Of a stretch of 64,000 bases of DNA, positions 48,894 through 60,459 are shown in pieces (the stretch's first letter is position 1; each line of letters opens with the position of its first letter). Origin of the DNA: Omphiscola glabra. Lineage: Eukaryota > Mollusca > Gastropoda > Lymnaeidae. Location of the stretch: assembly GCA_964017045.1 (NCBI GenBank), contig OZ024807.1:9319981-9383980 (forward strand). Direction: 5' to 3'. The notes under the pieces were generated by a model. That model was not told where the DNA came from. It saw only the letters and a program-made list of their open reading frames with translations, and did no database searches. The position numbers and the translations under genes were made by a program.

Positions 48894-49135
48894 CTTGTCA
48901 ATAGAACACGCACAAGCAGCCACGCTCGCTGTTGGCCACGTGCGGCAGGTGCAGAAATATGTTGACCCCTGCGAACACGAGGCACGTAACGACGAACGCC
49001 GTAAGGCTGGAGTAGCCGCCCCTGGTCCGCCTTATGGTCGGCTTGAGGAAGTGCCGTGTGATGGCGAGCCCGCGCGACGTCGGGGTCAGGTTCTGTGACG
49101 TCACCGCTATGACGCCAGTATACATTGACAGGAAT
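48894..49135 (-). CDS. orphan exon with splice-like borders (short hydrophobic peptide)
   Basis: Minus-strand acceptor TTTACTCCTAACAG| and possible donor GACAAG|GTCAGT bound 242 nt. One frame, GC3-rich like the receptor exons, reads FLSMYTGVIAVTSQ, a basic stretch, a membrane-type helix (LTAFVVTCLVFAGVNIFLHL) and PHVANSERGCLCVFY, then TGA at 48900-48898, six bases before the donor. A second frame is open through the whole exon. I do not recognise the peptide. It may be a 5' exon of the receptor gene, an exon of another gene, or a last exon. Confidence 0.35.
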
Positions 49136-52100
49136 CTGTTAGGAGTAAATCAAAGGCAGATGGTTACATGACGGATATGAAACTCATCGGCGATGGCGAA
49201 AAAAAAAATATGAATGGTGTTTGACAAAAACAAAGCAACAGACTCGGAGCGACAAAAGTGTGTTCATTACAGACATATGATAGCCCTTTATTAACACAGC
49301 AAGTCAACCGTTAGGAAACTAGTTATTTCTGAAGATCGTTCTGCATTACATGTTGATATATTAGACCATCCTGTCCAACCATGAATATACTAACTAAGTA
49401 ATAAAAACCAAATGTCCCGTTGGCCAAGATTTACGACGTTATTCCAAATTGGCAAATAATTTAAATATCATCTTAACTCTAATCATTATTTTTGGCATTC
49501 CCTAGGAAACAAAAATATATTGATAATCTCTGACCCTTGCGACCTGTGATTAAACCCTACTTTTTGAGAATCCCTGAGGCAACGACTCCTTGTGGCTATG
49601 AACCCTGCTTTAAGACCCCATCCAAAGATTGATCACTCTCTTAAACACGGTTAATGGCGCCCCACAGTGCAGGCCCTGGATATCTTTACATTATTAACGA
49701 GTGTTTCCAGGTCATCGTTAAAGTGAAGAAACAAAACACCAGCCGTCTTCAAACAGACGATTCTAAAAAAAGAATGACGAAGTGGATATGGAATCCATCA
49801 CCGACGAGGCGTCTAGTGGGAAGGGGGGGGGGGTGTCCCTTTCAACTACTCCTCCATTTGTTTCTGTGGGTCGAATTATTTCAACGTCAGTTCTCGTGAC
49901 GAATGACGCAACTGACAATCTATCTGAACAATGGCGCTAAAATTTTAATGGCATGTTCAATCGCGTAGCAATTAGAAAAAAAAATTGACATCGTTCTGTA
50001 AAGATTGTCAATAAATAAAAAATCAATTGGATATTCAAGGTGGTGAATTGGCGTTTTTTTATTTTTAATATTCAACATAAGCAAAGGCGAAAACAACCAT
50101 TAGTCCTCTTCCATTGCTGCCAATTTTGTTTTTGGTCAGCTTGTTCGTTTGTATGTTATTATGTTTTTTTTTTTTCATACAGGGACGTAACGCCTTACTG
50201 TAGCGTGTAAAATTGTCAAAGAAAAATAATTCCAGTTCTATATTGATCATCGATCCTGGTCTATACAGACTCTTCCTGTTTCCCGCGGCACGTTTTTATT
50301 TTTCAAGAAAGTTCTTTCTCCGGCGATAATCACAACATACAATTGCAGTGTGTGATATAAAAACACAGCTCTAAAGCCATGTCGGTCATCATTCCTAGAT
50401 CTAAACACAAACCTCTCCATTCAAATCACATGCGTTTTTATTTCAAACCTATAACTGCCGTTATACAGTGCAAGTTCTTACGACGAGTCTACAACAAGGG
50501 GTGGCTGAAGAGAGAGAGAGAGAGGGGGGGGGGGAATATTTGAGCGCAATGAATCAATAACGTCGACGGATATTTCAATGTGTTCAAAACTTTCATATCC
50601 TGTACAACTTTTTACGCAAAAGTTAACAAATTAGCTTTTTCAATATGGATCATTGTGTAAGCCACCTGGTACTCTAAAGTCGTCTTGTTAAGGCAAAATT
50701 GAAGCGAAAACCCATTCTCTTTTTCAAATCAATGAAGCGCATTGTACTACATGGCAGGCAACACGTCCACAAAAAATGTGTATTAATCACTGAAATGTCC
50801 AATTTCCCAGCCGAGCCTCGCCGACTTTCATATCCGCATTGTGGATGGTCCGATCGCCTCGCTGGTTATCTGGTGTGAATAAACGAGCAATAGATATCAG
50901 ATTCTCGGAGAATGGCTACTTTCGCCTTGTAAAAATAATTTTTAAAAATATTTAAAAAGTTGTATCCTTTGAAAGATGTGAAACTAAAAAAATATGGCTA
51001 ATATTTTCGCAAAGCAAATCATATCCGTGATGTAATTAATTGACTGATCCTTGGAAATAAGTTTGATCCAAGGGTACAAAGGGACACTACTAATCAACCA
51101 ATCCATTTGATACCGCCCTGAATCTCTTAGCGAATGAGTTAACAAATATCAAGAGTTAGTTTTCTACCAGATATTAAGAACTCTTCGCGGCTATTTTATT
51201 CACGTATATCTTTTCTACGGTGCAATATGTTGTACATTAACGGGTAAAATACGGTTTCGCGGATGATTGCCCCGAACGGTGAAGTTATTGCGCGTAACAT
51301 TATGCTTAACCGTGTTTGGGGTGCTCAGCACCCGTCTTCACAATTTGATGTTACACCGGTAATCGGAATTTGATTTTTTTTTTCATTTCCTGATGGTGTA
51401 CTAATTAATTGCCGAGTCTCGACCGTTCCTGCACTCTCCTCCCAGTACTGCTCTCATCATACGTTACACGCGCGTCACGTGACGACGCTCGATTCCAACT
51501 CACTTTAATTCACGTCTAATGGAATGCACCGGATGACCTGCATTTATATGTTTGTAACATCATCTAACCCTTCTATCATTTTGTAACATTATGTAACATT
51601 ATGTAATATTTTAACATTTTGTAACATCACGTAACTTTCAAACCCATTATTTTCTTCAATACAATAATATCAAGGCACATTTGGCGACCCTAACTAGCCT
51701 GGCACCCAAGGACAACTGTCTCCTCTGCCCCCCCCCCCCTAGCCTGGCCTTTGATCCAGTGAGCAGAGATTGAAAAAAAAATCGCTCATCCAGCGGTTCA
51801 CGTGTGTTTTACACCACTTTTGCTACACATACATTATTGAGGCGGTTTCCCGTGGATAATGTCGTGATATTTGAAACAAACTACAACATTCATTCCCCTA
51901 CACTTAGATTCATCTCTTTACTTTTTGTTTGTTGAGTCTGGCGGAATAGTTCATTAAGCTCTGCAAAGGTGTGTAATGTAAGATTCATGGCGGATAAACT
52001 ATTCTCCACTCTGTCACAGACGATACGCCACGGGTTTGCCGAACATGCGTCTGCTATTCAATACTCTCCATTACAAATCCATCACATATATATTCCCTCA

Positions 52101-52640
52101 TCAAGAGAAAAGATTGGCGGGCCGGAACGCACAATCCTCGGTTGCTCCGTTTGCATTTAGTGTCATCTGCATTTTTTTTTGGAAATTCAATATATCTTCC
52201 GGGTTGAGCTTTTAAAAATCAATACAATTTAGTTGAAGTCTGTATTTACAGATTAAATATCAAACTTTAAAAATAAAAAAAATAAAAAAAATAAAAAAAG
52301 CTATCACATGGTCAGAAAAGACCTGACCATGATATCGGAACATCCTTATTTTTTTGGATTGAGTGAATATATATATATATACAAACAATCATGGTTGTCT
52401 CTAATATGTTTTTATTAGAATCTCTTAGGATATATTTGGGGTTGGGGGGGGGGTATATTTTACAGAAACGCTCAAATTTTATTTTGTAGCTAATCTTAAA
52501 TATTAAACTTCTTTTTCTTTTATTTATTAATGGATATTAATAATAATAATAAAGTTCATTTGAAAAATCACGCTTCATCCCCAAAGGCTCGAAGCGCGGT
52601 ACAAAAACAAAGCTGAGAGTTAATAACTAGCTGAAAAAGA
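49136..52640. other. non-coding stretch
   Basis: No exon or array supported beyond short GA and G runs (50511-50534), a C run (51729) and TAACATTATG reiterations at 51555-51630. Confidence 0.45.
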
Positions 52641-52652
52641 TGGTAGACAACT

Positions 52653-53220
52653 TCACCCCATAAGGTGTTTGCGAAATAGATGAGTTTTTAAATTCGTCTT
52701 GAAGGACTTCAGCGTCTGACTGTGTCTGAGAGCGTCAGGAAGAGTGTTCCAAATGGTTGGGCCAGCAAATGCGAACGTGCGCTTTCCGTAAGTCTCAAGG
52801 CGAACACGCGGTATCGAGAGTTTGCCACTATCGGATGAGCTGAGTTGTCTAGTGGGTACATAAGGCGTCATGAGCGCTTGGAGATAGGACGGCGCCAGGT
52901 CATGCAAGCAGCGGTAGCACAGAGTTGCAATTTTGTACTCTATGCGAGCGTGGACCGACAGCCAATGCAGTTCTCTCAGAAGAGTTTTAGCATGGTCGAA
53001 TTTGCGTTTACGAAGAACAATTCGAGCCGCATTATTCTGTTGTTTTTTAAATTTTAACCAGGAGCGTAGCTGGAAGACCCACCATGAGAGCATTGCAGTA
53101 GTCCATGCGTGATGGAACGAATGCAGACATCAGCCTCTTTGATGCATCCAACGTTAAGAAAGGTCTGATATGATTAATTCTGCGCAGCTCTAGAAAATGT
53201 TAATGTGATTTTTCATAGTT
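52653..53220 (-). mobile_element. L2/CR1-like LINE, reverse-transcriptase C-terminal fragment
   Basis: The minus strand reads LRRINHIRPFLTLDASKRL, SAFVPSRMDYCNAL, a frameshift, then QNNAARIVLRKRKFDH, LLRELHWLSVHARIEYKIA, CYRCLHDLAPSYL, FAFAGPTIWNTLP and FKTNLKTHLFRKHLMG with a stop. This is the conserved C-terminal region of LINE polymerases. The 3' end carries an AATAATAAT-type tract near 52530-52550. It is strongly 5'-truncated and so dead. Confidence 0.9.
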
Positions 53221-53869
53221 AGTGTTCTGTCTAAGTAGACACCCAGGATGAGATGAAATATATGTACATCAAGAAAGATATTATCTATAACTTTTGAAGT
53301 TGTTTTTCCCCCTCTTCCATTAATGGCTTGAACATGAAACTGAACATTTTCTGAAAGTCACACAACACCGCCATGTTTTTAAATGAACATTTTTATGAAA
53401 GGCACATAGCAAAGCCATGTTGTAACATAACACCGCCAAGTTCTCAACTGGACATAAAATAAAACTCAAATTTTTATGAAAGTCACATAACACTGATATG
53501 TTTTTTAACTGAACACTTTATTAAATTTATAAACGCCTCGTGTTTTGAGAGTATACATTTAGCTATCGATGTGAAACTAAATGATGGGGGGAAATATTTA
53601 TGAGAATCTCGCCGTAATAGTAATATATCCTTGACCTCAACAATGGCCGCTTGCCAGAATATCAGTACATTATTACCGCGTCGATCAATAAATCAATAAC
53701 AAAACAAGTGATATATTTCATATTCCTTTGTGAACAATAAAATTAGTGGTATTTTTTATATTCCCTTATCAACAGTAAAACTTATATGTATATATACATA
53801 AAATATATATAGGCTACCTATATTTTTTTTAACTTCCAGCAAAGTAGGCTTTTAGGTTTATTTCTGCCC
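53221..53869. other. non-coding stretch
   Basis: Degenerate CACATAACACCGCCATGTTTT-like reiterations at about 53350-53510. No gene seen. Confidence 0.5.
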
Positions 53870-53877
53870 CATATGAG

Positions 53878-54065
53878 CAAGGCCCGATTTACGTATGCGC
53901 TAAATCTTAGGGCCTCACAATCTGCCGGCTACAGCTTAGGGCCTCACAATCTGCCTGCTATATATATATTTAACTTTTCTTTGACCACCTCAAATAATTT
54001 CAAACGGTAGGGGGCGTCTGGACTTTGTATAGCCTAGGGCCTCAGCAAGTCTGAATTCCGCCCTG
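53878..54065. mobile_element. possible hAT-type MITE
   Basis: A 188-bp segment from CAAGGCCCGATTTA to TGAATTCCGCCCTG, ends imperfectly inverted. The flanks CATATGAG and AGTATGAG match at 6 of 8. It contains a duplicated TTAGGGCCTCACAATCTGCC. Confidence 0.6.
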
Positions 54066-54439
54066 AGTATGAGTCGAGTGTCGTCTCGTCTCTGTACTAA
54101 TAGACAACGATCCACTGATATGTTCTGTTCTTTCTCACCCCCGCAGTTCTTTATGCGCTATCGACCGGCTCCAAGCGGATAATTGCTGCTCGCAAGCAGC
54201 CACTTACGACAGACGCAAGGCCTATACAGACGTTAATCAAGTCAACAAAAAAATGGCAGCATGATATTTAGTTAAAGCTCTCGCAGCCTCGGCAAAGTCA
54301 AAAAGTCAAACACGAGAGACAGGCTTTCTTTTTTTTTTACATTACGTTTCGAGCTAGTATTGACCGCCTAACGTTGAGTGACAATCATTGACGTGACAAT
54401 CATTGACGTGACAACCGGTTAATAAACGACTTGCGATTG

Positions 54440-54745
54440 AAATGAAGTTTACTGCTATGATGATCGGTGACAAGACCACGTTTGATAAAAATGACACTTA
54501 TTGATATTATGTTTAGTGGCAAGACCACGTTAGGTTAAAATGAAACTTACTGCTATGATGATTGGTGACAAGACCACGTTTGATTAAAATGACACTAATT
54601 GATATGATGATTGGTGACAAGACACACGTTTGATTAAAATGACACTTATTGATATTATGATTATTGGCAAGACCACGTTAGGTTAAAAAGACACTTATTG
54701 ATATTATGCTTGGTGACAAGACTATGTTTGATGAAAATGGCACTT
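54440..54745. repeat. 49-bp degenerate tandem repeat, about six copies
   Basis: Units contain GGTGACAAGACCACGTTTGA and AAAATGACACTTATTGATAT with substitutions and short indels. Confidence 0.88.
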
Positions 54746-55519
54746 ATTTATAAGATGATATGTGAACAAACGACGCGTTGTGAAATAAAACTTACCGATT
54801 TGGTAATTAAGTCTCAGGGTTGTTGTGGCAACGCAGTACATTTCTGAATACATTAATGTTAAGTGATATGATAATAAATGACAGATATATTGACCCGCAG
54901 TTATTTGCAACTAATGGATATTTGAATGACGAATCTATTTTCCATTTTATTAAACATATTGGAATTTAATTTTTTTTTACGAAAGCTGCTATATGATGTT
55001 AGCTAAGTATTCCACAAGATTTACCTGTTAGCGTGTCGAACTACGCACCCCTGCATTAAATAAAAGATAGTAGCTAGAGGCAGGAAAAAAAAAATTGTCT
55101 ATCACATTTCGTTACTTCATAGTTAAAAAAAGGTGGTGAACAAAAATTTCAACCAAAGTTGCAACTTTCGCAAAAGTGAATTTGAGCAAATAGTTGGTGT
55201 TGTTTTTTAAAATAGGAATGTACAAATACATTTTTTTTTTTTTTGAAAGCTTAATTGTGTTTGTTTCATTAAAAAAAATTGTTTTTCTCCACGTCATTGT
55301 TGGACGTTTCCAACATATCTCATCGCGCCACTGATATGTAACCCATAAAACGACACACTCAACATAATATGTATAAATCAAACAAACAAATAACTTATTT
55401 TGTTACCCCTTGTGATGTAAATCCTGAAATAAAATGTAATTTCGATCAATGCGGTGGTGGGTGAGAGGGGGCAGGGGCTGCTAGTTTGACCGAACATAGA
55501 TACAAGTAACGCACTTTAG
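54746..55519. other. non-coding stretch
   Basis: No feature supported. Confidence 0.45.
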
Positions 55520-56170
55520 AAGGATCCGACTTAGGGATTTCCCCCCCCCTCCCCCGGGCCAAAGGCTCGCAAACTTACATATTTTTCCCACGCCCCTGAA
55601 CTATGTTCATATTCTAATGTACCATCCGCTTTTACACTGCAGTATTATTGGCACTACTAGAGGAGGAAGAAGAAGAGGAAGACAAAGAAAAAGATGGGAA
55701 GATAATATCAAAGAATGGACAGGATTAAAACTAGGCGATGCTATGCGTAGGGCAGAAGTCCGAGAGGAATGGAGAAGAATAGTGTACATGTCATTTGTGG
55801 CGCTCCAACGGTCGAAGGACTAGGGGACCTGATGATGATGATGATTATTGAACCAACAATTTCTGATAAACCTTAGAAAATATTGCGCACCAAAAGCACT
55901 TGAGATATTTTTTTAAAAAGAATCTCTTTTATCGTAGTTATCGGGAATTTTATTTCGTGAAATCAGAATCATTAATATTTACGTTATCTTCCTCTTGTAG
56001 AACAGGAAAAACTGACTTTTTTTTGGTGGGGGCGGGAGTGGAAGGATGGGGCTGAAAATTTTATTAAATTTGTTGCCAATGACAACGAGTGCATGTGCCA
56101 AGTGTCAGCTCGATAGGTTGATGGGAAGGGGGACGATTAGCCGTTCGATAATTTTGACAGCCACACAGCC
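55520..56170. repeat. dispersed repeat family R, copy 2 (interrupted)
   Basis: Matches 5365-5775 in the same orientation (AAAGGCTCGCAA, CCCACGCCCCTGAACTAT, CTCGATAGGTTGATGGGAAG, GATTAGCCG). The homology is split by a LINE 3' fragment at 55651-55843. Confidence 0.6.
55651..55843 (+). mobile_element. 5'-truncated LINE 3' end with target duplication
   Basis: Encodes TTRGGRRRGRQRKRWEDNIK then EWTGLKLGDAMRRAE and ends with a stop and a GATGATGATG tail. It is nearly identical to 34741-34938. A perfect 7-bp duplication ATTATTG flanks it (55644-55650 and 55844-55850), showing a genuine retrotransposition event rather than a segmental copy. Confidence 0.88.
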
Positions 56171-56410
56171 CGCAGGCACGATATTGCGTACATCTATCTG
56201 TATGAAGAAATGAATCTCCTATTTAAGTGTATGGCCCGTTCTACAACAGTACGTAACAAAAGACGATACCAAATGATAAATACAATAACCAAAAATACGA
56301 TACTCAAACCGGGGCTCATTACGATTAACAAGTTTTATTTATTATATTAATTACAGAATCAAAAGAAAAATAATTAAAACTAATGACTTACAGTATAATG
56401 TTTGGCTTGC

Positions 56411-56822
56411 ACCGGTACGATGTTAAATAAAACACAATGTGCAAAAAGGGTACAATGATGAAAAGAAATCTACACACACAAAGTAAACAAAGCTCTGTCT
56501 CGCAGCAAAAATAACACACGCTCCAAGTATCTCGGAATAAATTATCTGTCCTAGTGTCAGACAATCTATCGGCCTTATATAGTCGGTTTCTTTAGATGAT
56601 CCAGACACAGAACACGCATCGTAATTGCTTCCAGCTGCTTCGGCAATTTTCTACAGGATTCGATGTAAACGGACTACTAATTTTATTTAGTTGTAAACAA
56701 TGTCGAGAGAGACTATTTTAAGCTACCCACACCCTAAATGCGTTTTCGAGATCGGGTTCAGGTAGAGTTTATTCACGGGGAAAGAATGAAGTAAAAAAAC
56801 GTCGTCTACATAACACAACTAA
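56411..56822 (+). repeat. dispersed repeat, copy 2 (about 400 bp)
   Basis: Same family and orientation as 371-778. Landmarks: ACCGGTACGATGT, GCAAAAAGGGTACAATGATG, CTTATATAGTCGGTTTCTTT and GTCGAGAGAGACTATTTTAA. No ORF. Confidence 0.65.
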
Positions 56823-57384
56823 AATAAGCGAAGTTAACATAAAGAATTGAAAGAATACCGTCATTTATTCGAAAATATGATCTATAACAGAATGTGTGCG
56901 TGTGTTAAACAATCAATACAGCTCTGTAAGCCATGGTGAGAAATTAGATCTTCAAATCACATCACGATGTTCTTTGATTGGATATCCTTATCAAACGGTC
57001 ACGTGAGGAACAAAGATCTGATTAAATAATGCCCTACATTATTTGAGATCGACGTCCCATCCGTGTGATGCGTTTACAGGGGAAGGTTGCTGGAGTGCCA
57101 CCAGGGGCGGGACTGGAACTTTACCACTCCCCTTACATGCGAAAAATATGCTGTTAGCCGAAATAGCTGTCCTTCATATTAAGATTTTTTTTTTAGAAAA
57201 CGCCCTGGGTGAAGGCCCCCCCTCTACCCCCACCCCCTTTTCGTACGCCCCTGTCCATTGTATATAGTTATCACGTGATCTGTTACATACGTACGTCATG
57301 TCACAATCGCTTCCAAATACGGTTCACTTCGCCACTTTTTTTATATCAATTGTTCTCAAACAAATGACCCATTTCAATAACATC
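56823..57384. other. non-coding stretch
   Basis: A possible decayed MITE lies at 57102-57253 (CAGGGGCGGGACTG ... TACGCCCCTG), but its flanks do not match. No gene seen. Confidence 0.45.
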
Positions 57385-57546
57385 CAGAGGCGTAATTGGG
57401 TTTTTGACGCCCTTGGCTAATTTATTTTTGGCGCCCTTAATAAATTTAAAAAAATAAAAATTAGAGATTTAGCGGCGCCCTTTTGAACTGGCGCAGGCCG
57501 GCGCCCTTGGCAACTGCCCCAATCCGAAGCCGTTGTTACGCCACTG
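57385..57546. mobile_element. hAT-type MITE (CAGAGGCGTAA ends)
   Basis: A 162-bp element with ends CAGAGGCGTAA / TTACGCCACTG (one mismatch). The flanks ATAACATC (57377-57384) and ATAACACC (57547-57554) match at 7 of 8. The interior has three GGCGCCCTT-like blocks. Confidence 0.8.
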
Positions 57547-59903
57547 ATAACACCTTACGCTTTTATGCAATTATCTATTCTTGTTTTAGGCGGAACTGCT
57601 AAAAATGAACAGAGTTGAGACATTACGTTAAGTTAACAAAGATGTCATTTTGAGAAATGCAGCGGAAATAGGGTACTCTATAATCTCTGACTACAATGCT
57701 TCACCCATGAGAGCCAGCAACTTGAGATCCACTGATCTACACAAGCTCCAACAAGGACATGGCACGTAGCTAATGGCCTTTTCATGTGCGTCAGAAATGG
57801 ACGACCGGAAATGCATTTAAAATTAAACCCCCTTTCACGTCTGATGTCTGATCCGGGGAATTTTCTTTCCTTGGGGGAGAAAGGCATGTTTTCGCTTTGA
57901 TGTTCTGCTGAAATATTGCCCACCACACAACAGGGTGTCAGCATACAATGTCTGGCATGAGAACGTCAGTAGAATAAACCACTGATTTATGTCAATGGCG
58001 CATGAAACCCCCCCCCCTCCAAAAAAAAAAAAAACACTTTTGGAAATATTTGAGCCTTCTCAAAACTTATTTTTTTTTACCATGTTCACTTGTGACGACT
58101 CCATCGTTAATGGAGAGCAGAAGTGAAAGACGCTTAACCCCGCCCTTTGCAATTGGAAAATTTCATAAGCTTTTGTAATTTTCCACACGAAGAGTGGCTT
58201 TGATCAATGTGTTTCGTTGGTGTTAATTGTCGTGGAAAAACCATGAACAGCTGCATTCTCATTTTCACACCAATAGCTGCCTGGAGTCTATGAGAGACGC
58301 GACGTTTCGTCATTTGAAACAATGAGAAACGGGAACCTGTTTCTCTTTGATTTTAGGATTGAATTTTAATTAAATCTTACTACATGACGTTTTGTTTCTT
58401 TGTATCATGCAAACATCACATTATTATTGTTTGTTTTTGTTTTTTTAGTTAGAAGAGCTTGCTTGAACTTTTCCGGATGACTTGGTGTAGCAGTCGGAAT
58501 GTCACTACAGAGTCTGTACACATTTAGTAAAAAAAAAGTGCTCCATATTTTCAATTTTAGACACAAAAATAATCAGCTCACATCAAACAAATTGGATTTT
58601 TGAAAACCTGGAGGAATATTTAATGTATATCATGGCATTGTCACTTCGATAGACGGATTGCTTTGTGGCCATTTCTTACATCAGAGGCTCTCAAAGAACG
58701 ACATGTTTGGCCTCCTCTACTGTCCTTCATACGATTTCTAATTTTGATTTGGGTAACACCGGTAAAATAGACAGGTTACAAAACAGGACTATAGGTTAAA
58801 ATTTAAATGTATCCGGCATTTCACACTTCTTAAAAACACATGAAACCAATGTTTCGAATCGGCACCCAAGTAGCGAACATTCCATACACGACAGTATGGT
58901 ATATGCGCCTAATGCTAATCACACGGTTTTTTTTTACTTGCATTTTTTTTAAGGGGGAGGGGTGAAGTCTAAAAAATTAGATTGACCTCTTGTTTATAGA
59001 AACCGAAAGTCAATATTTCAACAGTCCGTCGGAGGTCTGAGCTGAAGAAAGAAAAACTGTAGCACACTTGTGCGCACTGCTTAAAAGGTCATGGTCATAT
59101 TCAATAGTTTTTTGTGTTGTTTATTGTATTAGTTTGGTTGAGTTGTATGCATATTCAATGAGGAATGCCCTGAGAGTTTCTTTAATGTGGTGCTTCAATA
59201 ATATTTTTTTTTTCTTAAAGCTAGACCAAACGTTTAATGTGTGCCTCTTTGTGAAAAAAAAGGTTCCCCTGATTCCTGCACGAGACCTAATTGATTCAAC
59301 GGGACATGCCCTCGGCTTACTAATGTTACACGTATTTTTCAAACTTTATCCATTTTCATGTTTTCGCGCAGCTGTACAAAAATCAAATGAATTACAATTA
59401 ATCATGTTAACTTTTTGAATAATATTCACGGGATCGCAGAGGTGGAGTCACGCCTGTATTAATTGTGTAACTTGTTAGAGCATGTAAGTGTATTTATTAT
59501 TTTAGCCAAATAAATTTTTTTTAAAGAAATATTTTGTTTCATGTCAATAAAAGAATAACATATTATGGTAGTTCATTCTTATGGTTAAAAAAACCATTCC
59601 ATATGATAATACTCCATAGCACACTATGTTATTATTGTTCGTCCTTCGTTTGCGGAGATAACCAAGACTTTCGATTTGAGTAGTAGCCTTGTTTAAAAGT
59701 AGAGGGACTTGCTCAATTCGTCTGTTGCCATCTCTTTCTACCCTGCCTATTTGTTCCAATAGCGAGACTTAGTCAGTACGACTAGAAATAGACCAGGATG
59801 TATGGGATGGCAAGCAGTGTGTCTTGTGTCTCACTCTGTCCTCATGCGTTGCAAGTCACAGGAATTGTCGGAAATTTTCATTGTGTCAATGTCATAGCGC
59901 CTA
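57547..59903. other. non-coding stretch
   Basis: Several short frames occur, but none with domain-like sequence or splice support. Confidence 0.45.
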
Positions 59904-60052
59904 CGGGACTCCATACCCGGGTTTAATTTCAGAGTTTGCCTTCTCTTAGGCGAGTTGGCATCCAAGGTGAACGAGTCCCATCTACCCGGGGTGCCGGTGC
60001 CATTTTTGCTTGTCTAGGCTGGGGAGTGAACTCCAGTCCACAATCTTAGGAT
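59904..60052 (-). repeat. SINE-like element, copy 2
   Basis: The reverse complement matches 2040-2197: a B-box-like GAGTTCACTCCCC, GCACCCCGGGTAGATGGGAC, GCCTAAGAGAAGGCAA and ACCCGGGTATGGAGTCCC. The flanking ends are unclear. Confidence 0.65.
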
Positions 60053-60268
60053 CAACTCAAATTGAACAACCCGACCATCCAGTACCCAGCACCATACCAC
60101 ACAATATCACATGTAATTGTACGTCACTGTACCTTATGAGACTTATCAAATCTAACTATACCATTTCACACGATATATAATAAGCAGTTCATACACTCAC
60201 ACCTCTTAATTTATACGTGATGTAAAATATACAGGGGTCAAGAAGTCGAAATAGTTTTCCTATACACC

Positions 60269-60459
60269 AGCTGTTCTCAAATTGTGGGTTGCGGCCCATT
60301 TGGTGGTCGAACGACCCTTTTACAAGGGTCGCCTAAGACCATCGGTAAACACAAAGTTATGAAGTAGCAACAAACATAATTTTATGGTGGGGGGGGGGTC
60401 ACCACAACATGAGGAACTGTGGTAAAGGGTCGCGGCATTAGGAAAGTTGAGAACCACTG
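60269..60459 (+). mobile_element. SPIN-like non-autonomous hAT element, copy 3
   Basis: A 191-bp element from CAGCTGTTCTCAAATTGTGG to AAGTTGAGAACCACTG. The flanks CTATACAC (60261-60268) and CTTTACAC (60460-60467) match at 7 of 8. Internal TCGCCTAAGACCATCGG and ACCACAACATGAGGAACTGT blocks are shared with copies 1 and 2. Confidence 0.85.

Noticed and set aside
57102..57253. Possible MITE with CAGGGGCG / CGCCCCTG ends
   Set aside because: The 8-bp flanks (AGTGCCAC, TCCATTGT) do not match and the ends are only about 8 bp.
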